Positions 1 through 7,150 of a stretch of DNA of 8,441 nt are shown piece by piece. The translations under genes and the position numbers were made by a program. The stretch is from contig JAQGOW010000382.1 in assembly GCA_028293405.1 (NCBI GenBank), positions 1-8,441 of the forward strand, read 5' to 3'. Position 1 is the first letter of the stretch. The number at the start of each line of letters is the position of its first letter. This DNA comes from Verrucomicrobiales bacterium (GTDB lineage: Bacteria; Verrucomicrobiota; Verrucomicrobiia; Limisphaerales; Palsa-1400). The notes under the pieces are model-generated. The model saw only the letters and a program-made list of their open reading frames with translations. It had not been told where the DNA came from and did no database searches.

Positions 1-297
1 AAGAGCGGGCAGGCGCTGGCGGGTTCGTTCATGGACTACGCGATGCCGCGCGCAGACGATCTGCCGTTCTTCGCGACGGATATCAGCGAGGTGCCGTCGA
101 CCACGCATCCGCTCGGATTTCGCGGCGGTGGTGAGGGCGGCATCACGCCGTCGCTCGGCGTGATCGTCAACGCGATTGTCGATGCACTCGCCGAATTCGG
201 CGTCACCCATGTCGAGATGCCCGTGACCGCGGAGAAGCTCTGGCGCGCGATGCGAGTGGGACGAACGGCGAGTGTCGGCGGCACCGAGGCGCAGTAG
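1..297 (+). CDS. Molybdenum hydroxylase large subunit (xanthine/aldehyde/CO dehydrogenase family), C-terminal fragment
   Basis: The reading frame is open from base 1 to a TAG at 295-297, giving the last 98 residues of a protein that starts outside the window. The visible part carries family hallmarks: 'GSFMDYAMPRADDLP' near the left edge, then 'HPLGFRGGGEGGITPS' at residues 36-51. The Glu of the GGGEGG loop (residue 45 of the fragment) aligns with the catalytic base next to the molybdenum in CoxL/XdhA-type enzymes. The last helical segment (IVNAIVDALAEFGV) and the short tail fit a normal C-terminus. By family, this subunit binds the Mo-molybdopterin cofactor and hydroxylates a substrate such as a purine, aldehyde or CO, working with FAD and [2Fe-2S] subunits. 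Which substrate it uses cannot be told from this fragment. The gene ends 35 bp before dinB on the same strand, with no terminator-like hairpin between them. Confidence 0.85.
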   Translation, partial: KSGQALAGSFMDYAMPRADDLPFFATDISEVPSTTHPLGFRGGGEGGITPSLGVIVNAIVDALAEFGVTHVEMPVTAEKLWRAMRVGRTASVGGTEAQ

Positions 298-332
298 TTC
301 ACTTTCTGTTCGCGACTTGATAAGCTCAGCGC

Positions 333-1421
333 ATGCCGCCGCGCAAGATCATCCATGTCGATATGGACGCGTTCTATGCGTCGGTCGAGCAGCGCGATAA
401 TCCGGAATTGCGCGGCAAGCCGGTGATTGTCGGCAGCCCGCCGACTGAACGTGGGGTGGTGGCTGCAGCCAGTTATGAAGCGCGGAAGTTCGGGGTGCGT
501 TCGGCTCTGCCAAGCGTAACGGCTGGGCGACTTGGCCCGACCGGGATCTTCATTCGACCGCGCATGGAGCAGTATCGTGCCGAGTCCGAACAAATCATGG
601 CAATCCTAGCGGAAACCGGAGCTGATGTGGAACGGACTTCTATCGATGAGGCATACTTGGATGTGTTGCGCATTCTCGCCGAAACGTCTGACGCGGACAC
701 GGCGTTAAACAACGCCGTTCCAATTGCGCGCGGGCTGAAAGAACGCATTCGAAGGGAGAGGAACCTGTCGGCAACGGTTGGCATAGCGTCCAACAAATTG
801 TTAGCCAAGATCGCGAGTGATTTTAAAAAGCCCGATGGGTTGACCGTTATACCGGAACGGGAGAAGGCGGCTTTTTTGAGGCCTATTTCGGTTCGTGCTA
901 TTCCAGGTGTTGGGCGCGTGACTGAACAAGTTCTGCTGGGGGCGAACATAAAGACGATTGCAGACGTGCAGGATTATACGGGCGATCTGCGAGTGTTGGT
1001 CGGCTCGTTCGGACCGGTATTGCGCAATGCGGCGTTTGGTGAGGATGAGCGAGTGCTGGAACTCGGCGACGAAGTCAAAAGTGTCAGCAGCGAGGAAACT
1101 TTTGGTCATGACACGGATGATAGGCGCGTGTTGAGGCAATCGCTGCGTTCGCAAGCTGAAGATGTCGCCACTCGGCTGAAGAAACGGCATCTTGGCGCGC
1201 GCACTGTGCAGGTGAAAATTCGTTATGGCGATTTCACCACGTTGACCCGGCAATTTTCGGTTGAAGAACCAATCACCGAAGCTGGTGATATTTATCGGTT
1301 GGGTTGTTTTATGCTCGCACGCGAGCGGTTGGTGAATCGGCCGTTGCGCTTGATTGGATTAGGCGTGAGCGCGTTGACTGAATCGGTGAATATGCAACTG
1401 ACAATGAAAGATGTTTTATGA
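333..1421 (+). CDS. dinB: DNA polymerase IV (Y-family translesion polymerase)
   Basis: This 362-residue protein is a full-length DinB. Family role: error-prone synthesis past damaged bases or at stalled forks. The N-terminal 'KIIHVDMDAFYASVE' holds the metal-binding Asp10 and the steric-gate aromatic (Tyr15). 'SIDEAYLDV' at 103-111 gives the catalytic Asp105-Glu106 pair. 'ATVGIASNKLLAKIASDFKKPDG' at 147-169 is the classic palm motif, 'IPGVGRVTEQVL' at 190-201 is the helix-hairpin-helix thumb, and about 250-348 is the little-finger domain starting at 'KSVSSEETFG'. The ATG at 333 gives exactly the family N-terminus, although no clear Shine-Dalgarno precedes it. The C-terminus ends in 'MQLTMKDVL', where many DinB proteins have a QLxLF-type beta-clamp motif, so any clamp motif here is weak or altered. 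The stop overlaps the next gene's start (ATGA at 1418-1421), implying translational coupling. No LexA box was seen upstream, but the upstream gap is only 35 bp. Confidence 0.96.
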   Translation: MPPRKIIHVDMDAFYASVEQRDNPELRGKPVIVGSPPTERGVVAAASYEARKFGVRSALPSVTAGRLGPTGIFIRPRMEQYRAESEQIMAILAETGADVERTSIDEAYLDVLRILAETSDADTALNNAVPIARGLKERIRRERNLSATVGIASNKLLAKIASDFKKPDGLTVIPEREKAAFLRPISVRAIPGVGRVTEQVLLGANIKTIADVQDYTGDLRVLVGSFGPVLRNAAFGEDERVLELGDEVKSVSSEETFGHDTDDRRVLRQSLRSQAEDVATRLKKRHLGARTVQVKIRYGDFTTLTRQFSVEEPITEAGDIYRLGCFMLARERLVNRPLRLIGLGVSALTESVNMQLTMKDVL

Positions 1422-1996
1422 GCGAATGTTATTGGGAAGAACGTTATCAAACCGGCGACATGCCATGGGAGAAGGGCGAGCCATCGCCCGGTGTCGTCGA
1501 TTTTATCGCCGACAATCCTGAATTGCCGCGTGGAACTGTTTTGGTGCCTGGGTGCGGCACGGGTCATGACGTGCGGGTTTGGGCGAAGGCCGGTTTTCAG
1601 GCGACGGGGATGGATCTCGCGCCGAGTGCGATGCGTTTAGCACATGAAAGGACGGTCGCTGCGAATTTGAAGGCGGAGTTCGTGCAGGGCGATTTCTTGC
1701 GCGACACACCGAAGCAACCGTTCGATTGGCTTTTCGAACACACGTTGTTTTGTGCCATTCAACTCGAGGAGCGCAATCTTTACGTTGAGGCGGTAAAACG
1801 TTGGTTGAAGCCGTCCGGGAATTTCGTCGCAGTATTTTATATGATCGACGAAAAGGATGGCCCGCCGTTTGGAACGAAGCGCGATGAATTGGTGAAACGA
1901 TTTTCGCCGCACTTTGATCTGGTCAAGGAATGGGTGCCGCGCTCGTATCCGAATCGAACCGGGCTTGAATTGATGATGTGGTGGCGACGGAAGTAG
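1418..1996 (+). CDS. SAM-dependent methyltransferase, thiopurine/thiol methyltransferase-like (TPMT family)
   Basis: This 192-residue class I methyltransferase opens with 'YWEERYQTGDMPWEKGEPSP' (residues 5-24), the N-terminal lid typical of the TPMT/thiol-halide methyltransferase group. The SAM-binding motif I is 'VLVPGCGTGHDV' at 41-52. The acidic residue after strand 2 is in 'GMDLAPSAM' (64-72), and 'FVQGDFL' (88-94) is motif II/III-like. 'FDWLFEHTLFCAI' (102-114) is the post-motif typical of the family, and the protein ends 'GLELMMWWRRK'. By family it transfers a methyl group from SAM to a small sulfur (or selenium, halide or similar) nucleophile in the cytoplasm, often as detoxification; the real substrate is unknown. 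Length is normal. The ATG sits inside the dinB stop codon (ATGA), so it is almost certainly co-transcribed with and translationally coupled to dinB. I see no functional reason for pairing with a lesion-bypass polymerase beyond a possible damage or detoxification theme. Confidence 0.9.
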   Translation: MSECYWEERYQTGDMPWEKGEPSPGVVDFIADNPELPRGTVLVPGCGTGHDVRVWAKAGFQATGMDLAPSAMRLAHERTVAANLKAEFVQGDFLRDTPKQPFDWLFEHTLFCAIQLEERNLYVEAVKRWLKPSGNFVAVFYMIDEKDGPPFGTKRDELVKRFSPHFDLVKEWVPRSYPNRTGLELMMWWRRK

Positions 1997-2077
1997 TCGT
2001 GATTTGGCTCGTCAAACGATGTGAGCGTTGTAAACTAGATTCCGAAAACACTGCTGCAAAGTCCAACCCACGATTAG

Positions 2078-5000
2078 TTGAAATCCATACGCCTTATTCC
2101 TGTCCTCCTGCTCGTTGTCCTTGCGACAGCAGCGCAGGCGCAACGTCCGCTTGGGGGCGATGTTTCCCATTGGGAAGGCGCGATTACGTGGTCGAGCGTT
2201 AAGAACGCCGGATACGTTTTCTCGTGGGCGAAGGCGACTGAGGGGACGAACTATATCGACCCGACGTTCACGGCAAATGCTTCGGGGGCGAAAACCGCTG
2301 GTGTCCTGATCGCACCGTATCACTTCGCGCGTTATGATGAAAATCCGGGGACCAATGGCGCGATTGCCGAGGCGCAATATTTTTGGGCTACGGCGAAAAA
2401 CTACATCACGAACAACGGCTATTACATGATGCCAATGTTGGACGCGGAGTACGTCACGACGAATGGTTATGAGCCGGGGCACTATGGTTATACGAAAACG
2501 ACGTTTTCGCAGTGGCTCAACGCGTGGGCGACGACGGTCGTCAGCAACGCCGCTGCGAAAGGTGTGACGATCAAGCCTGTCTTATATTGCGGTGTTTCGT
2601 TCTCGGCGAATTGGATGGATAGCACTATTACGAATACGTTTTCGCCGTGGGTTGCTACCTGGAACCACGAGGATCCGCAAACGGGCGCGCCGGGCGGAAC
2701 AGGGCCTTTTTCGAGTTGGAATTTTTGGCAGTGGAGCGCAACGAATATTGTTCCCGGGATTAGCGGGCAATGCGACGTTGATGTGTACAATGGAAATGCT
2801 GTGGGTTTGACGAACCACGTCATCGGTTCGATTGCGGCACCGTTGTTCGTGAGCCAACCGTCTTCGCGATACGGTGATCGCGGTGGGTCTTTGGCGATGA
2901 GTGTGTGGGCGCTTGGCGCTCCGACGTTGAAATATCAATGGCGTTTCAATGGCGTTGCGATTTCGGGCGCAACGAATTCTGCATATACGTTGACGAACAT
3001 CCAGACGACGAGTGCCGGTAGTTACACCGTGATTTGCAGCAATACTTTCGGCAGCATCACGAGCGCTGTTTCAACGGTGACGGTGAATCGGCAGTTCACT
3101 CCAATTTTCACGGATAACTTTGATGCGAACTCGTCCGCTAATTGGACGGTGACGAAATCTTCAACCGACACGCGTTCGACCTTTGCCTACAACTATTCTG
3201 TGATAGGCGTGCCGTCAGCCCCAAACGCAACGAACGGCACAACATCCGGTTTGCGGTTGGAAGCGAATTTGAAGAACAGTGTGGTCGCGGCACTGAGTGC
3301 TTCGCCGAACGGGCAAACGTTCAGCGCGCCTTATCGATTGCATTTTGATATGTGGCTCAATGTGAATGGGCCATTGCCGGGTGGCGGCAATGGCTCGACT
3401 GAGATGGTTACAGCGGGCATCGGCACAGCGGGTGGCCGGGTGCAGTGGAATAACACGGGTGCAACCGCTGACGGCGTGTGGTTCAGTGTTGATGGAGACG
3501 GTGGAGTGGGAAGTGGTTCGACGACGCAAGGCGATTTTGTTGCTTACATTGCGACCAATCAACAGGCGGTGACTTCCGGTGTTTACACGGCAACTTCCAC
3601 GCGCAGCAGCGGACGCTCGAGTAGTGATTATTACTACGGCAACGTTTTTCCAGCGGGAACGACGCCACCTTTGTTCCAGCAAACCAATTACGCGCAGCAG
3701 ACCGGATCGTTGACCGTCGGCGCTGTTGGGTTGAAGTGGCGCGACGTCGTTGTCGACAACGACTCCACAAACGTGACCTGGTACGTGGACGGGTTGAAGC
3801 TTGCGAGTGTGTCGGCAAGTTCGATTACTGCGAGTAATATTTTCGTCGGCTATTGGGATCCGTTTACGTCGTTGTCTGACAACACCAATTTAAGTTTTGG
3901 TTTGATTGATAACGTGCGCGTGGAAGTGCCGGTGGTTGCACCTTTGATTTCGGCGCAACCGGCGAGCGCGACGGTGACGCAAGGTTCGAATGCGTTGTTC
4001 AGTGTGACTGCAACGGGTTCGCCGACACCGACGTATCAGTGGCGGTTCAATGGTGGCGCAATCGTCGGAGCCACGGCGAGTTCGTATGCAAAGACGAATG
4101 CGCAGCCTGCTGACGTCGGCAGTTATTCTGTTGTCGTGAGCAATATCAGTTCCGCGGTAACCAGCGGATCGGCTGTGCTCGCCGTGAATGTGCCGGCAAG
4201 CATCAGCGCACAACCCCAGAGCCTCGCTGTGAACGTAAGCAGCAACGCAGTGTTCAGCGTTACGGCGAGTGGAACAGCACCGCTTTCGTATCAATGGAGA
4301 CTCAACGGAGTTTCCATTGGCGGCGCGATCGCCAGCAGTTATACGAAAACGAACGTGCAAAATTCTGATGCCGGTAGTTACTCGGTCATGGTGACAAACG
4401 TGGCGGGCGTGGTGACGAGTTCGGACGCGATACTGTCCGTGAACCAGGCGCCTTCGATTACGACTCAGCCGCAATCGCACACGGTTAGTCAGAATTCGAG
4501 CGCTACATTTTCGGTGTCAGCAACGGGGACTGCTGCGCTGGGATATCAATGGCGCTTTAACAACGTGAGTATTTCAGGTGCGACAGCAAGTTCTTATGCG
4601 CTTTCGCACGTGCAATCGTCCAATGCGGGCTCTTATTCCGTTGTGATTACGAACATGGCAGGTTCGGTCACAAGCTTCGATGCAACGTTGACGTTGAGTC
4701 CGTGCGCGATCCACCTGCTGAACGTCACCAGCAATTCGGATGGCACAATCGGCCTGACTTGGACGACTGATCTTGGGAACAATTATTCCTTTCAATACGC
4801 CGACAGCTTGTCGAACGCGCAATGGATAACGTCTGGTGCGTATGCGGCAAGCGGCAGCACGCTGACGGTCAACGTGGCGCGAACGAATGCGCAACAGTTT
4901 TATCGGTTGGCATCTGACTGCACCGCGAGCGAGGTCGCCGGGTTTGTTCAGTTGAATTTGTTGGGCAACTCGGATTCGTATGTTTCCCTTCCATTTGTGC

Positions 5001-5914
5001 GGCCACCGAGTGCATCGGCAACCGTTGCTTCGGTCGTCGGCAATACGATCACGGTGACCATCCAATATCCGACGAGCTGGACGTCGAACCAGTTCGTGTA
5101 TGCTGCCGGCGCGCAATCGAACAATTTTTACATCCTCTTCACCACCGGCAACGCGCAGGGACCGGTATTTCCGATTACGGCCAACGGCACCAACTCGGTT
5201 ACAGTCGATACGTCTAACAATTCACTATCGACGGTGGCGGTGGGCGATCTTTTTGTGATCGAACCGTATTGGACGTTGAACTCGGTGTTTCCAAATGGCG
5301 CAGGGGTGAATGTGTCGCCGACGGTTGGCAATCGCAATACGGAGGTGCTTATTCCGGATTACACGAGTTCGGGCATCAACCTCAGCGCGTCGAAAGTTTA
5401 CTTCTTCAACGCGGGAATTTGGAAACAAGTTGGGCAGGGGAGCGTCGATCACGGTAATGACGTGTTGCCGATGAACCTGTGTTTTATTGTGCGGCACAAC
5501 GTGGCGACGAACACGACGCTGCTCCCTGTCGGTGTGGCGGACGCATCAAGTTGGAAGATCACCTTGCGCGCACCGGATGGTAGCGCGGGTGATAAGCAGG
5601 ACAATTTTGTTTCGCTTACGAGGCCGACCGGCGTCTCGCTCGATGCGAGTGGTTTGATCACCAGTGGCGCGTTTGCGACGAGTCCGTTGCCAGGGTCTCG
5701 GACTGATGAGCTTTTGATTTTCGATAACTCTGTGGCTGCGAAAAATAAATCTTCGTCCGCAGTTTACTACTACTGGAACAACGCGTGGAGGCGGGTTGGT
5801 TTCGGGAGCGCGATTGTTGGCAGCGACACCGTGTTCAATCCTGGCTCCGGCGTAATTGTCCGACGCGGCACGAATAGCGTTTCGCCGGCGTGGATCAACT
5901 CTTCGCCGTACTAA
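2078..5914 (+). CDS. Secreted multi-domain GH25 muramidase (lysozyme) with Ig-like repeats and TIGR02597 C-terminal domain
   Basis: The product is 1278 residues. The start is a TTG immediately after an in-frame TAG (2075-2077); no ATG or GTG lies within the signal sequence, and this start yields a clean signal peptide (KSIR, then a hydrophobic run, AQA cleavage near residue 21). No Shine-Dalgarno is visible. Residues about 26-240 are a GH25 muramidase: 'GGDVSHWEG' with Asp28, 'KATEGTNYIDPTF', 'APYHFAR', and 'LDAEY' with the catalytic pair Asp122/Glu124. It is therefore expected to cut the MurNAc-GlcNAc bond of peptidoglycan outside the cytoplasm. Then follow Ig-like domain 1 (about 255-337), a lectin/concanavalin-like central module (about 342-617), Ig-like domains 2-4 (about 622-704, 706-788, 792-873), a short beta module ending 'FYRLAS' (about 877-946), and a TIGR02597 domain (about 950-1275: 'GNSDSYVSLPFVRPP', 'IEPYWTLNSVFP', 'TEVLIPD', 'GSGVIVRRG'). 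No sortase or PEP-CTERM tail is present. It could remodel the producer's own wall, attack other bacteria, or bind a surface; the sequence does not decide between these. Confidence 0.93.
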   Translation: MKSIRLIPVLLLVVLATAAQAQRPLGGDVSHWEGAITWSSVKNAGYVFSWAKATEGTNYIDPTFTANASGAKTAGVLIAPYHFARYDENPGTNGAIAEAQYFWATAKNYITNNGYYMMPMLDAEYVTTNGYEPGHYGYTKTTFSQWLNAWATTVVSNAAAKGVTIKPVLYCGVSFSANWMDSTITNTFSPWVATWNHEDPQTGAPGGTGPFSSWNFWQWSATNIVPGISGQCDVDVYNGNAVGLTNHVIGSIAAPLFVSQPSSRYGDRGGSLAMSVWALGAPTLKYQWRFNGVAISGATNSAYTLTNIQTTSAGSYTVICSNTFGSITSAVSTVTVNRQFTPIFTDNFDANSSANWTVTKSSTDTRSTFAYNYSVIGVPSAPNATNGTTSGLRLEANLKNSVVAALSASPNGQTFSAPYRLHFDMWLNVNGPLPGGGNGSTEMVTAGIGTAGGRVQWNNTGATADGVWFSVDGDGGVGSGSTTQGDFVAYIATNQQAVTSGVYTATSTRSSGRSSSDYYYGNVFPAGTTPPLFQQTNYAQQTGSLTVGAVGLKWRDVVVDNDSTNVTWYVDGLKLASVSASSITASNIFVGYWDPFTSLSDNTNLSFGLIDNVRVEVPVVAPLISAQPASATVTQGSNALFSVTATGSPTPTYQWRFNGGAIVGATASSYAKTNAQPADVGSYSVVVSNISSAVTSGSAVLAVNVPASISAQPQSLAVNVSSNAVFSVTASGTAPLSYQWRLNGVSIGGAIASSYTKTNVQNSDAGSYSVMVTNVAGVVTSSDAILSVNQAPSITTQPQSHTVSQNSSATFSVSATGTAALGYQWRFNNVSISGATASSYALSHVQSSNAGSYSVVITNMAGSVTSFDATLTLSPCAIHLLNVTSNSDGTIGLTWTTDLGNNYSFQYADSLSNAQWITSGAYAASGSTLTVNVARTNAQQFYRLASDCTASEVAGFVQLNLLGNSDSYVSLPFVRPPSASATVASVVGNTITVTIQYPTSWTSNQFVYAAGAQSNNFYILFTTGNAQGPVFPITANGTNSVTVDTSNNSLSTVAVGDLFVIEPYWTLNSVFPNGAGVNVSPTVGNRNTEVLIPDYTSSGINLSASKVYFFNAGIWKQVGQGSVDHGNDVLPMNLCFIVRHNVATNTTLLPVGVADASSWKITLRAPDGSAGDKQDNFVSLTRPTGVSLDASGLITSGAFATSPLPGSRTDELLIFDNSVAAKNKSSSAVYYYWNNAWRRVGFGSAIVGSDTVFNPGSGVIVRRGTNSVSPAWINSSPY
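3941..4696 (+). repeat. Three tandem Ig-like domain repeats within the muramidase gene
   Basis: Three consecutive units of about 84 residues (protein residues about 622-704, 706-788, 792-873) repeat the pattern 'I-QP-S-V--NS-A-FSV-A-G--YQWR-N---I-GA-ASSY---N-Q--DAGSYSVVV-N--G-VTS--A-L-V'. A fourth, more diverged copy lies upstream, before the lectin-like module (residues about 255-337, bases 2840-3088). At the DNA level the copies have drifted, so this is old domain duplication and not a recent array. Ig-like strings of this kind usually act as spacers or adhesion modules in secreted proteins. Confidence 0.85.
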
Positions 5915-6807
5915 TCGAGTCGCACATGGTTCAGTCGCGCCACGCGAATGTGTGATTTGTGGCTGCGAAAAACGGTGATCGCCGCAACGACCATCCCGAT
6001 GCTGATGAGTTGCGATAAGGTGAGGCCTGCGAATGCGGCAGGATTATCGGCTCGGAAGAACTCAAGGGAGAAACGAATCACGCCGTAGCCGAACATAAAT
6101 TGCCAAATAATTTCGCCTTCCCATTCACGGCGTTTGAAGGCCCGGTGCAAATAGAGACACAACAGCAACGCAAACGCCGTTTCGTAAAGTTGCACTGGGT
6201 GGACGGGGAGTGATCGCGCGCTTTCTTTTGAAGTCAGGCCGAGGTCGCAATGTTGTTCAGTTGCTCCTGCGTCTGGCGGGAAGGTGACGGCCAACGGATA
6301 GGTGCTCGGCGATAAAATTGAAAACGTGCGGACTTGCCGAAGCACGCTCGGGTCGTGAATTGAGGCGGCTTGCGCGTCGCTGATGCAAACATCGCCCCAG
6401 CAACAACCGGCCATAAAACAACCGATGCGTCCGATGGCGAGGCCGAGCGCGAGTCCCGGTGCGCATGCGTCCATGAGATTGCCGAGCGATAGACACGTGC
6501 AGGCGGCATACGCCACAACTGCGATAGCGCCGAAGATCATGCCGCCGTAAAAGACCATGCCTCCGCTGGCATTTGTCAGTGCGCTCCAGGGGCTGACACC
6601 TTCAGGGAACTCAAACCACCAGCTAAAGACTCGTGCACCGAACAAGCTGCTGACCGCAATCAAGAGGGTCATGTTGTCGATGTGCGCGCCTTCGAGCCCG
6701 ACACGAACTGCGCGCCAGCGGCTGATTAAATACCCGGCAATGAGCGCCAGAAGAAGACAAGCGGAATACGAGGCGATGTGCGGCTCGGAAACCAGAATTT
6801 TATGCAT
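5911..6807 (-). CDS. lgt: Prolipoprotein diacylglyceryl transferase
   Basis: This 298-residue inner-membrane enzyme transfers diacylglycerol from phosphatidylglycerol to the lipobox cysteine of prolipoproteins, the first step of lipoprotein maturation. Visible family signatures are 'GARVF' (57-61), 'GGMVFYGGMIFG' (82-93), 'GLAIGRIGCFMAGCCWG' (122-138, with Arg127), 'LPVHPVQLYET' (200-210) and 'FGYGVIRFSLEFFRADNP' (239-256, with Arg245 and Glu249). Several hydrophobic segments span the length. The start at 6807 (MHKILVSEPH) gives the usual Lgt N-terminus. A GTG at 6873 in the same frame would add 22 atypical, positively charged residues encoded across a terminator hairpin, so I reject it. No strong Shine-Dalgarno is present. 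The position matching E. coli His103 is Tyr (residue 87), and the loop between GRIGC and the HPVQLYE motif is fairly long (about 60 residues). The stop codon overlaps the stop of the convergent muramidase gene. Confidence 0.93.
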   Translation of the reverse strand: MHKILVSEPHIASYSACLLLALIAGYLISRWRAVRVGLEGAHIDNMTLLIAVSSLFGARVFSWWFEFPEGVSPWSALTNASGGMVFYGGMIFGAIAVVAYAACTCLSLGNLMDACAPGLALGLAIGRIGCFMAGCCWGDVCISDAQAASIHDPSVLRQVRTFSILSPSTYPLAVTFPPDAGATEQHCDLGLTSKESARSLPVHPVQLYETAFALLLCLYLHRAFKRREWEGEIIWQFMFGYGVIRFSLEFFRADNPAAFAGLTLSQLISIGMVVAAITVFRSHKSHIRVARLNHVRLD

Positions 6808-6833
6808 ACCGTTACTGCGAATAGTGCGTATGG

Positions 6834-6869
6834 AAAAAGAAGAAGAGTAGGGGGGAATTGCTCTTCTTC
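6834..6869 (-). terminator. Rho-independent terminator between the small peptide gene and lgt
   Basis: On the - strand, a perfect 9-bp stem GAAGAAGAG / CTCTTCTTC (6861-6869 with 6839-6847) encloses a 13-nt loop and is followed at once by TTTTT (6838-6834). It lies 30 bp beyond the stop of the small exported-peptide gene and 26 bp before the lgt start codon. It should end the peptide transcript; if leaky, it would also limit read-through into lgt. The stem is only moderately GC-rich and the loop is long, so its strength is uncertain. Confidence 0.7.
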
Positions 6870-6899
6870 GCACCCGTCGTTTGGCTAACTAATTTCTGA

Positions 6900-7073
6900 T
6901 CACGACGGCGTTTTTGCTTTGCATTCGCAAGTATCGGCGTGCGGCACCAGATGCGGAGCCGCTGCTTTTGCTTTGCATTCGCATGTATCTGCGCGAGGCG
7001 TGAAGCCCGGCGAGAGAACTCCCAGTGCGATCGCTGCACCGGCCACTAGTTTCATTAATGTGATCATACCCAT
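6900..7073 (-). CDS. Small exported peptide with twin ADTCECKAK repeats (unrecognised family)
   Basis: This is a 57-residue ORF whose product I do not recognise. The ATG at 7073 is preceded by GAGAG (7084-7080) at 6-nt spacing, which supports this start; in-frame ATGs at 7121, 7067 and 7055 are alternatives. Residues 1-28 look like a Sec signal peptide: Met-Lys-containing start, hydrophobic core 'LVAGAAIALGVL', then 'TPRA' before the likely cleavage site. The predicted mature peptide is 29 residues and consists of DTCECKAK, a linker 'AAAPHLVPHA', DTCECKAK again, and TPS. Two Cys-Glu-Cys motifs and two linker His residues suggest metal binding or disulfide pairing; this is inference. The gene ends 30 bp before a rho-independent terminator on its own strand, which supports it being a real transcription unit. 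I found no convincing promoter: a TTGACA lies upstream (7167-7162) but lacks a matching -10. Confidence 0.65.
   Translation of the reverse strand: MGMITLMKLVAGAAIALGVLSPGFTPRADTCECKAKAAAPHLVPHADTCECKAKTPS
6912..6989 (-). repeat. 54-bp-period tandem duplication encoding the CEC segments
   Basis: Bases 6912-6935 and 6966-6989 are the same 24-mer with one mismatch, offset by 54 bp (18 codons). Weaker similarity continues a few bases past each copy. In the - strand frame each copy encodes DTCECKAK. The period is a multiple of three and the copies sit in the same frame, as expected for an internal duplication kept within a coding region. Confidence 0.9.
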
Positions 7074-7150
7074 CGAGGACTCTCGCGGAACCCGTTGCCA
7101 TACCCTGACAACTTTATCCACCCACCACAGGCGTCCGTGCTGCGGCTAAG

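Noticed and set aside
36..593. 185-residue open frame on the - strand
   Set aside because: It lies antisense to the molybdenum hydroxylase tail and dinB, spans their intergenic gap, and has no family-like motifs; it is a shadow of strong coding frames.
3890..4480. 196-residue Arg/His-rich open frame on the - strand
   Set aside because: The composition (Arg, His, Cys-rich, low hydrophobic order) is typical of a complement shadow of the Ig-like repeat coding region.
6808..6873. 22-residue N-terminal extension of lgt from a GTG at 6873
   Set aside because: It would be translated across the terminator hairpin and gives an N-terminus unlike the family; the ATG at 6807 fits Lgt.
6912..6989. Two spaced repeats as a minimal CRISPR array
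   Set aside because: There are only two copies, they sit in one reading frame and encode the same peptide, and there is no dyad in the repeat and no cas gene nearby.
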